Positions 1 to 5,008 of a stretch of 5,571 nt of DNA are shown here, piece after piece; positions within the stretch are counted from its first letter, which is position 1, and each line of letters begins with the position of its first letter. The stretch is from an uncultured Propionibacteriaceae bacterium. GTDB lineage: Bacteria > Actinomycetota > Actinomycetes > Propionibacteriales > Propionibacteriaceae. The notes beneath the pieces were generated by a model. It saw only the letters and a list, made by a program, of their open reading frames with translations, was not told where the DNA came from and searched no databases. The translations under genes and the position numbers were made by a program. The stretch spans positions 1 through 5,571 of the forward strand of contig CALKHV010000040.1 in NCBI GenBank assembly GCA_937988865.1. The letters run 5' to 3'.

Positions 1-20
1 GTGGTGGCGTGCAGATCACC

Positions 21-58
21 GGGGTGGGAGAGGACCACGACTGGTCCTCCCCCACCCC
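21..58. terminator. Strong inverted repeat, probable terminator of the astacin-like protease gene
   Basis: Two 17-base arms (21-37 and 42-58) are reverse complements with a single mismatch and enclose a 4-base loop (CGAC). The arms are G/C-rich, GGGGTGGG...AGGACCA against its complement. The hairpin begins 15 bases past the protease stop codon. No T-run follows on the minus strand, and only a weak T/G-rich stretch follows on the plus strand. It therefore fits the U-less, stem-only terminators common in high-GC actinobacteria, and could work in both directions. A transcript-stabilising hairpin is the alternative. Confidence 0.7.
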
Positions 59-73
59 TGTTGGTGTCGTCGC

Positions 74-1438
74 TCACTGAGGGGCTTGCCCGTAGGCGCC
101 GGCGATTGCGTCATGCTCCGCAGCGAGGGTTGCCACGATGTCCTCCAACGCGGCCAATCTGGCGTCCACGTCGGACGTCAGGGTCTGGCCACAGCACGGG
201 CACCGCGCCTCGGCCGCCTGGGCGACGACCTGATCGGCGCCACCCGCGTACGGAGTGGCCATGGCGAACGGAAGTCCGGCGTCCCCGATGGCAGGGTTGA
301 CCGCCCAGCCGCCGATGCCGGGGATGCGTCCGAGGTTCTCGACGGTGGTTCCGCCGGTCACCTCGACTGCAGTCTCCGGAGATGCCTCCTTGACGGTCTC
401 GATGACCTCCTTGGAGGTCTCGATCCTCTCCTTCAGCGTCTCGGCCGCCGTCTCAATCTGTTCCTTGAGGGTCTCGATTCTCTCCTTGACGGTCTCCGCC
501 GACGTCTCGATGCGCTCCTTCAAGGTCTCCCGCGAGGTCTCGATCCGTTCCTTGATCGTCTCGGCCGAGGTCTCGATCTTCTCCTTGATGGTTTCGATCC
601 CTGTGGTGGGAGCCGGGCACAGCGAGTTCACTGCGGCGATGTCGCCGGCGCTCAGGGCGGTCCGCTGACCGATCGAGGCGGACGCGTCCACCGGGGTGAT
701 GGTGTCGCTGCCGTCCTTGCTGAAGGCGTCGCGCGGGTAGTGCATGATCGAGCCGTAGTCGTAGGCGCCGACGTCGTCGCCATCACTGATGTGCTGGTTG
801 AAGTTGTGCTCGGTGCCGGCCTGGATCTTGTCCCAGTGGATGGTGACGAAGCTGTCGCGGTCCTCGCGGGACTGTTCGTGCCACAGGCCGACGGTGTGGC
901 CGATCTCGTGGATGGTGTTGCCCGTGCTGCAGCCGGCCGCGAGGTTGACGAACTGTTCCCCGCCCCTCTTGCCCACGCTGGAGGAACATCCGCTCCCTGG
1001 GCGGAAGGTGACCCAGTCGGGGTAACTTGACGCGTTGGCGGCGGTCCTGAGGACGAACGTGAAGTTGGTGTGCGACGTCCAGTGGGCGATGGCGTCGGTC
1101 ACCCGTGCCTGATTCGGGAGGGCGGCGTCGATGGTGTAGGGCACGACGCAGCCTGGCCAACGGAACTGGCTGCCCGTGATCATGACGGCGGACGCCATGG
1201 TGCCGCTGGACTCGGCCCGCAGCGCTTCGGTCTCAGCCTGGACCTCTTCGACCGTGCCCAGGACGATGTCGCCCTCGAACATGGCCAATCCGTCGAGCGC
1301 CACGTACTGGACGGGCTTCGCGCGGAAGTTGGCACCGGAAATGAGGGCCGTGTGGACGGTCTTGTTGCGGACGGGGACGCTGTGTTCGGTCCCGTCCTGC
1401 GTCTTGTCGAGCTTGTCAGCCCGGGTGTCATCACTCAT
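74..1438 (-). CDS. Astacin-like (M12A) zinc metalloprotease with C-terminal hendecad coiled coil and CxCC tail
   Basis: Predicted 454-residue metalloendopeptidase. Residues 54-57 read FEGD, matching the FxGD motif of astacin propeptides, whose aspartate (here D57) caps the zinc in the zymogen. The catalytic domain spans about 85-275. It holds the zinc signature HExxHxxGxxHE at 177-188 (ligands H177, H181, H187; general base E178), the following RxDRD, and the Met-turn SIMHY at 230-234 with the zinc-associated tyrosine Y234. C151 and C170 match the second astacin disulfide; C97 and C274 may form another. Residues 282-343 are 11-residue repeats (ETIKERIETSA type) interrupted by one 7-residue unit, predicted to form a coiled coil. 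The tail carries CPCC at 413-416 and a short amphipathic helix. The start at 1438 is chosen because GAGGAG (1444-1449) lies 5 bases upstream; the open frame runs back to 1759 but that part has no coding character. No signal peptide or membrane helix is visible, which is odd for this normally secreted family. Substrate unknown. Confidence 0.93.
   Translation of the reverse strand: MSDDTRADKLDKTQDGTEHSVPVRNKTVHTALISGANFRAKPVQYVALDGLAMFEGDIVLGTVEEVQAETEALRAESSGTMASAVMITGSQFRWPGCVVPYTIDAALPNQARVTDAIAHWTSHTNFTFVLRTAANASSYPDWVTFRPGSGCSSSVGKRGGEQFVNLAAGCSTGNTIHEIGHTVGLWHEQSREDRDSFVTIHWDKIQAGTEHNFNQHISDGDDVGAYDYGSIMHYPRDAFSKDGSDTITPVDASASIGQRTALSAGDIAAVNSLCPAPTTGIETIKEKIETSAETIKERIETSRETLKERIETSAETVKERIETLKEQIETAAETLKERIETSKEVIETVKEASPETAVEVTGGTTVENLGRIPGIGGWAVNPAIGDAGLPFAMATPYAGGADQVVAQAAEARCPCCGQTLTSDVDARLAALEDIVATLAAEHDAIAGAYGQAPQ
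410..595 (-). repeat. Internal 33-base repeats encoding an 11-residue (hendecad) coiled coil
   Basis: Within the protease gene, residues 282-343 form five 11-residue units plus one 7-residue unit. The consensus is E-T-(I/L/V)-K-E-(R/K)-I-E-T-(S/A)-(A/R/K). Unit starts are residues 282, 293, 304, 315 (the short 7-residue unit), 322 and 333. Hydrophobic residues at positions 3 and 7 and a small residue at 11 give the 11/3 periodicity of right-handed coiled coils or lipid-surface amphipathic helices. DNA copies differ at synonymous positions, so the repeats are old enough to have diverged or are kept by selection on the protein. Confidence 0.85.
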
Positions 1439-1443
1439 GGGTA

Positions 1444-1449
1444 CTCCTC
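1444..1449 (-). promoter_or_regulatory. Ribosome binding site of the astacin-like gene
   Basis: The minus strand reads GAGGAG, 5 bases before the ATG at 1438. It is the best Shine-Dalgarno match upstream of the protease domain and decides the start against the longer open frame reaching 1759. Confidence 0.8.
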
Positions 1450-1652
1450 GGGTAGGGACGAGTTGGGGGACGCGTGCGGAAACGGGGATGGTGCGCGACG
1501 ATGCGCGGTCAACAGGGGCGTGGGGGGACACGCGAGGACCGATGGACGGCGCGGAACACGTCCATGGCCTTGTCAGGTGCGGACGGTGGAGGTGCCGTCC
1601 CACTTTCGAGCCTAGGGCGCGGGGACTCGCCGTGGCAATGGCGCAATCCTGA

Positions 1653-1677
1653 AACGACAGTGAGGATCTCTCATCCC
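1653..1677 (-). promoter_or_regulatory. Possible ECF-type promoter for the astacin-like gene
   Basis: On the minus strand GGGAT (-35-like) and CGTT (-10-like) are separated by 16 bases. This resembles the GGAAC / CGTT pattern of many ECF sigma factors, with two mismatches in the -35 box. It lies just downstream of the 21-base tandem repeat. Such short motifs arise by chance in GC-rich DNA, so this is tentative. Confidence 0.25.
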
Positions 1678-1682
1678 GATCG

Positions 1683-1724
1683 TTCGCGTGTCGAGTGTCA
1701 GGGTTCGCGTGTCGAGTGTCAGGG
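1683..1724. repeat. Perfect 21-base tandem duplication with four GTGTC boxes
   Basis: Two identical, directly adjacent 21-base units (1683-1703 and 1704-1724) begin TTCGCGTG and end GTCAGGG. Each contains GTGTC twice, 7 bases apart, so the array shows GTGTC at 1688, 1695, 1709 and 1716 (GACAC on the minus strand). The second unit covers the last sense codon and the stop codon of the anti-sigma-like gene. It could be an operator array or a recent slippage duplication. Confidence 0.9.
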
Positions 1725-2759
1725 CTTGATCTCGTGCCGGGTGCCGTCTGCGTCCACATAGGTGAGATGGATGGTCCGCTGCCCGGGCGCCACTCCCACG
1801 AACACCTGGTCGGGCATGCCCGGCAGCGTGGCGGTGTGCATCTCGAAGGTCCCGGTCTTCCCTGTCACAGGTTCGACAGGAGGGGTCGCTCCGGCCGGGA
1901 TGATGCCGGCGACGATGGTGCGGGCGTCCGGGGCAAGGGCCCTGACGGAGGCGATGAGGAGTTCGTCCGTGGCGACGGATGGCCACGTCGACATGCGTCC
2001 GCCGTCTGACTCGACGGCCCCGAACGTGTCGAGATCGGCTTCGTGGTAGACGAGGATGGAACCAGGATCACCTGTGAAGTCGAAGGTGTGCGACGGCACG
2101 ATCTCGTTGCGGGTGGAGTGGACGATTCCGTCTGTCGTCTCCCAGATGATGCCCGTGATCGACGCCACGTCCGCCACGACGTCGTGTCGGTTGACGACCG
2201 CGGTCCACGTGGTCGAGGCGACTTTTTGGAAGGCGGAGAGGACTCCGTGGCCGCCCTCTTCGGTATGGGGGCGGGTGACGTCGAACCACGTGACGTCCCC
2301 CTGGATGAGCCCTGCGGAGTAGCCGTTGCCGAGGTCGCCGAACCAGCCCAACGATCCCGCGGCGGGCAGGGCAGTGATCGGGACGCCGGACTTCCCGGCG
2401 GTGACCGGGGTGAACGTGAACGACCCGTTGGCGTTCGCCCGAACCGTGACGCGCTCGAAGTCGTCAGGGCTTGCCGGACGATCGCCCGACGAACTTTCGA
2501 AAGCGAGGATCGTTTCCGCCGCGGTGACGCGGGGCATGGCGGGGTCGATGGTTGAGGAGTTCATCAACGTCGACACGCCGTAACCGCCGACGACGAGAGC
2601 AAGCACGAAGGCGCCGCCGACGGACGCGCGACGCAGCGTCCGGGTGCGCAGTGTGCGGTGGCCGGCGTCCAGAACGGCGTCGAGGTCGACCGGTACGTCG
2701 GTCTGGACGCTCGACCTGACGAGGTCGTCGCGGAGCTGGGACTCGAAGTCGGTGATCAT
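1719..2759 (-). CDS. Single-pass membrane protein, probable anti-sigma factor/sensor partner of the ECF sigma factor
   Basis: Predicted 346 residues. A short cytoplasmic N-terminus (1-45: acidic helix FESQLRDDL, then a PVDLDAVL linker and an arginine-rich stop) leads into one membrane helix at about 46-66. A roughly 280-residue extracytoplasmic domain follows, rich in beta-prone, Thr/Val/Gly segments. I do not recognise a catalytic motif in that domain. The protein contains no cysteine, so it is not a zinc-binding (HxxxCxxC) anti-sigma factor. Its placement directly after an ECF sigma gene, with the ATG overlapping the sigma stop as ATGA, is the layout of actinobacterial SigE-family sigma/membrane-partner pairs and suggests translational coupling in a fixed ratio. 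AAGGGA (2767-2772) lies 7 bases before the ATG. The frame is open to 3041, but that part is a shadow of the sigma gene. Anti-sigma function is inferred from topology and context, not from a recognised domain. Confidence 0.85.
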   Translation of the reverse strand: MITDFESQLRDDLVRSSVQTDVPVDLDAVLDAGHRTLRTRTLRRASVGGAFVLALVVGGYGVSTLMNSSTIDPAMPRVTAAETILAFESSSGDRPASPDDFERVTVRANANGSFTFTPVTAGKSGVPITALPAAGSLGWFGDLGNGYSAGLIQGDVTWFDVTRPHTEEGGHGVLSAFQKVASTTWTAVVNRHDVVADVASITGIIWETTDGIVHSTRNEIVPSHTFDFTGDPGSILVYHEADLDTFGAVESDGGRMSTWPSVATDELLIASVRALAPDARTIVAGIIPAGATPPVEPVTGKTGTFEMHTATLPGMPDQVFVGVAPGQRTIHLTYVDADGTRHEIKP

Positions 2760-3265
2760 GACGGGTTCCCTTCTGCGGGGGCGTACGAGGCGCGGAGAGT
2801 CGCCAGTCCACGGGACTTGGCGGACTTCACCGCTCCGGGGGTGATCTTGAGGTGGGCGGCGACGTCGGCCTCCGACATGTCCTCCAGATACGTGAGGACG
2901 ATGATGGTGCGCTGCTGCGGCGGCAGGGTCGCCAGCATGCGCACGACGGCGTCCCGGGTGTCGACGTCCCCCTCGGGTGAGCGGGGGTCGGGCTTCAGCT
3001 CGGGGGTGTCGTCGTGCACGAGGCGTGCGTCCTTGCGCCATGTGTCGATGTGGTGATTGATCAGGGCACGGCGGGTGTAGGCGAGCGCCTCACCTGCCCG
3101 GACGCGCGGCCACGCGACGTAGGTCTTGACGAGGGCTGCCTGAACCAGTTCGGACGCAGCGTCCCGGTCACTGGTCAGCAGCCAGGCCGTCCCTGTCAGA
3201 GAGGGCGTGGCGCTGGCCGCGAAGAGGCTGAACTCCTCGTCCCGGCGGCGCTTCGTGGTGAACAT
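2756..3265 (-). CDS. ECF RNA polymerase sigma factor, SigE family
   Basis: Predicted 169 residues, the normal length for the actinobacterial SigE-type family (Sigma-70 regions 2 and 4 only). Region 2 covers about 11-80. It contains the AASELVQAALVKTYVAW segment (core RNA polymerase binding) and the AYTRRALINHHIDTWRK helix (-10 recognition and melting). A linker rich in Asp/Pro follows (85-103). Region 4 covers about 104-158, with LPPQQRTIIVLTYLEDMS and a helix-turn-helix (DVAAHLKITPGAVKSAKSRGLATLR is split by the turn) for -35 binding. The ATG at 3265 is the only plausible in-frame start, since TGA closes the frame 5 codons upstream. GGGGAG sits only 2 bases before it, an unusually tight ribosome site, so initiation may be weak or partly leaderless. 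The stop overlaps the next gene's start (ATGA). It likely directs RNA polymerase to its own operon and envelope genes, held by the membrane protein encoded next. Confidence 0.95.
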   Translation of the reverse strand: MFTTKRRRDEEFSLFAASATPSLTGTAWLLTSDRDAASELVQAALVKTYVAWPRVRAGEALAYTRRALINHHIDTWRKDARLVHDDTPELKPDPRSPEGDVDTRDAVVRMLATLPPQQRTIIVLTYLEDMSEADVAAHLKITPGAVKSAKSRGLATLRASYAPAEGNPS

Positions 3266-3299
3266 TGCTCCCCATTCTCATGCTTGGTTCACCACCAGT

Positions 3300-3322
3300 A
3301 CGGACCACACCCCGGAAAAGTT
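3300..3322 (-). promoter_or_regulatory. Possible autoregulated ECF promoter before the sigma gene
   Basis: The minus strand shows AAC (3322-3320) and CGTAC starting at 3302, with a 17-base spacer. This resembles the AAC...CGT pattern of ECF-dependent promoters. It ends about 35 bases before the sigma start and partly overlaps the hairpin at 3308-3335. The motif is short and this is only a candidate. Confidence 0.3.
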
Positions 3323-3335
3323 GCTTCCCGGGGTG
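3308..3335. terminator. Hairpin between the propeller gene and the sigma gene, possible terminator
   Basis: On the minus strand CACCCCGGGAA pairs with TTTCCGGGGTG, giving 11 pairs including one G-U, around a 6-base loop (GCAACT). It starts 15 bases past the stop codon of the secreted protein gene. No T-run follows, so it fits the U-less hairpin type or a simple mRNA 3' end. The candidate -35 element of the sigma gene lies in its loop, so promoter and terminator may be superimposed. Confidence 0.5.
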
Positions 3336-3350
3336 CAGGCGCGGAGTGGG

Positions 3351-4581
3351 TCAGGTCACCGTCGCGATGTAACCGTGCCACAGGCCGTAGCCCCTGGGGT
3401 CATAGGGCGAGAGCACGTCGCCTGTTCCGTCGGGACTCTGCCAGTCCACCCAGGTGCCCAGGACGAGACCTGTCGGGCTGAGCCCTGAAACGAAGGTTTG
3501 AGTCGCCGCGGGTTCGGATGCACCCGGCTCTGTGTAGAGCAGTGCCGCGAAGGGCTGGGCGTACTTCTTCATCCAGACCCACGAGTACGGGTTGATGGAG
3601 CAGCCGTTCCCGGCGTTGCCGGCCATCAGGGTGGCCGCGTCATTCATGGCCATCACGGTCGTCCACCCGCAGAAGTTCGTCGGGAGGGGATCAGGGGCAG
3701 GCGGGGACGGGTAGACGAAGGTGTTCGTCACCCTGACGAACGTGGGGATCCCCTTGCGAGTTGCCGTGCTTGCAGTGAAGCCCTTGACGGTCCAGTCGTC
3801 GGCATCCTTCCGGTCACTCCTGAACAGTGCGCTTCCCTCAAGGGTGCCGGAGGCGTTCATGCCGAAGAGCTGCGTTGTACCGGACTGCTCACCGACGTCA
3901 ATCGTGGTCCAGGCGTCCGCGGGGGTCCGGATGAAGCCGTACAGCAGAATTTGGGGGTCGATGGTCGGGTCAACGTCGGGAATCGCCACCGAGTAGAATC
4001 CGACGACCAAGCCGGCGTCGGTGACCTTCGAGGGGAACGTGCCGCCTTTGAACGTGTCATGCAAGAAGGGGACGCCCTCGAACATCCACGACGACAGCGG
4101 TAGACCCTTCGCGTCCGGGGCGTCGAGCCAGGTCATTCTCACCGTTCGCAGCCCGGAGGAAGCCGTGCTCGACCAGAGCGTCATCGAGGTAGTAGCCGGA
4201 CGTTGTCCCCGAACTGTTCACCGAGGTGATGTTCACGTCGGTCGAGTCGAACGGACGCACGGTCTCGATCGAGCGGATGGCGAAGTTCTTGCGCGTGTGG
4301 GCGACGAACCCAACCCTCGTACTGGTGGGCGATCCAACGGCGTCGAGCATGCGATAGGTGCCCACGACCAGCCCGGGTGTGGTGGCGGTGGCGGTCATCC
4401 CTGTGACGTTGGTGTCAACGCCACCACCGGGGATCGCGCCGCCCACGTCGAACGAGACGTAGCTGACGATGGGTGACCCGGGGACGGGTCGGGGTGCTGG
4501 GGCGGCGGTGGCCGCTCCCGTGATCATGCCGAGCCCGAGACAGGCGGCCGCGGCCACGATCATGAACTTCGGGATTCTCAT
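3351..4581 (-). pseudogene. Secreted six-repeat (HAF-like, propeller-type) protein, interrupted by a +1 frameshift
   Basis: Reading through one extra base near 4137 gives a 409-residue secreted protein. Residues 1-26 are a Sec signal peptide (MRIPKF, hydrophobic AAAACLGLGMI, AxA cleavage site ATA before APAP). The rest forms six repeats of about 45-75 residues (starts near 41, 102, 149, 224, 281, 344). Each has a hydrophobic-Asp strand, then a pattern like G(M/V)(N/T)xxGxxxGxY, then a (H/Y)GF strand, as in DVNITSVNSSGTTSGYYLDD...EHGFLR. This resembles the extracellular HAF repeats and suggests a six-bladed beta-propeller. C304 and C327 may form a disulfide. The start at 4581 is supported by GGGAGG (4587-4592), 5 bases upstream. 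Frame one runs from 4581 to about 4138 and would otherwise end at 4057; frame two runs from about 4136 to 3351. Ligand and role are unknown. A sequencing error, a true mutation or programmed frameshifting are all possible. Confidence 0.85.
4136..4140 (-). other. Apparent +1 frameshift site in the propeller gene
   Basis: The minus strand reads GAGAATGACC. In the upstream frame this is Glu-Asn-Asp; removing one A gives Glu-Met-Thr and continues into Trp-Leu-Asp-Ala-Pro-Asp, the expected start of the next repeat. Both flanking frames show repeat-family residues right up to this point, so the shift can be placed to within a few bases. Confidence 0.8.
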
Positions 4582-4586
4582 GGCTT

Positions 4587-4592
4587 CCTCCC
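4587..4592 (-). promoter_or_regulatory. Ribosome binding site of the secreted propeller-type gene
   Basis: GGGAGG on the minus strand ends 5 bases before the ATG at 4581. It places the start directly at a classical signal peptide and rules out the longer in-frame start at 4629, which has no such site. Confidence 0.8.
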
Positions 4593-4606
4593 AACTGGTC
4601 GTCGGC

Positions 4607-4627
4607 GCCCGTGCATCTGGCACGGGC
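4607..4627 (-). promoter_or_regulatory. Perfect hairpin in the leader of the propeller-type gene
   Basis: GCCCGTGC and GCACGGGC form a perfect 8-base-pair stem around the 5-base loop CAGAT (minus strand). It lies 25 bases before the start codon and 14 bases before the ribosome site. It could be a stabilising 5' leader hairpin, a regulator site, or a terminator for whatever lies upstream. No T-run follows. Confidence 0.5.
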
Positions 4628-4735
4628 ATCGAAGGACGCCATCGGGGGCAAGCGAAGGGGGTTGGACGCGGTACCGGCGTCCCGAGGAGACCGCTCAGCC
4701 TCCCTCGTACGAATCAAGCCTAGACCCGTGGTGGT

Positions 4736-4966
4736 GTGAGCCGCGGGGGTCGGACGCGTTGCCGCGAGAGTGCCGCCGATCCCGCCCAGCAGACCAAGCA
4801 CCGGGGCTGCCGCGACCAGGCATACGGTGCGCCGTCGGGGTTGACGCAGCTGGGTCATGGGCGCTCCCAGGATGCCCATCGCGTCCAGAACTCGACCTGA
4901 GAAGCCGGGAGGCGGGGCGACCGACGGCGTCGCGGCCAGCGCATGCTGGACACTCACCGGCGCCAC
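4736..4966 (-). pseudogene. Remnant of a membrane-anchored anti-sigma-like protein
   Basis: The minus-strand frame from 4966 (GTG) encodes a segment with clear coding character for about 77 residues. It has a helix and linker HALAATPSVAPPPGFSGRV, a basic patch RQPRRR, and a membrane helix at about 47-69 (TVCLVAAAPVLGLLGGIGG). A proline-rich linker with PPPGF followed by an R-rich border and one helix is typical of the end of the cytoplasmic part of actinobacterial anti-sigma factors. The expected N-terminal zinc-finger domain is missing. TAG closes the frame 6 codons before the GTG, and no ribosome site is visible. Beyond about 4736 the frame stays open to 4415, but third-position G/C falls and it overlaps the propeller gene out of frame. 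I read it as a decayed fragment; a short expressed membrane protein is possible. Confidence 0.4.
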
Positions 4967-5008
4967 GGCCGTGTGGGGCGGTCGCTAGGAACGGGGACAG
5001 TTGGCCTC

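Larger units (their letters stand above)
1439..1718 (-). other. Intergenic leader and promoter region of the astacin-like gene
   Basis: These 280 bases separate the anti-sigma-like gene from the protease gene. The stretch contains most of a 21-base tandem repeat (1683-1724), a possible ECF-type promoter (1653-1677), and two small inverted repeats: ATGGACG/CGTCCAT (1542-1565, 10-base loop) and GGACGG/CCGTCC (1581-1600, 8-base loop). If the promoter is right, the mRNA has a leader of about 200 bases able to fold into both hairpins. Open frames crossing it are not supported by ribosome sites or recognisable protein. Confidence 0.5.

Noticed and set aside
1..300. Plus-strand open frame at the left edge
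   Set aside because: It runs through the terminator hairpin and the protease 3' end and is Arg/Pro-rich, without any family signature.
86..1030. Long plus-strand open frame opposite the protease gene (314 codons), and another at 255-668
   Set aside because: Both mirror the protease frame. Their repetitive Leu/Asp/Gly or Val/Ser runs are the complement of the coiled-coil repeats, and no ribosome site or family resemblance is seen.
1509..1565. 18-codon open frame in the protease leader
   Set aside because: It has only a weak AAGG before the ATG and no recognisable regulatory peptide pattern. Kept as a speculation under the leader finding, not as a gene.
1439..1759. 107-codon N-terminal extension of the protease
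   Set aside because: It includes a duplicated PDTRHAN from the DNA tandem repeat, overlaps the end of the upstream gene, and lacks protein-like character. A good ribosome site supports the start at 1438.
2760..3041. 94-codon extension of the membrane protein gene
   Set aside because: It is an arginine/proline-rich shadow inside the sigma factor gene. The coupled ATGA start at 2759 has AAGGGA at 7 bases.
4415..4735. C-terminal continuation of the anti-sigma-like frame
   Set aside because: Third-position G/C drops and composition becomes Arg/His/Gly-rich. It overlaps the signal peptide and first repeat of the propeller gene, which is better supported.
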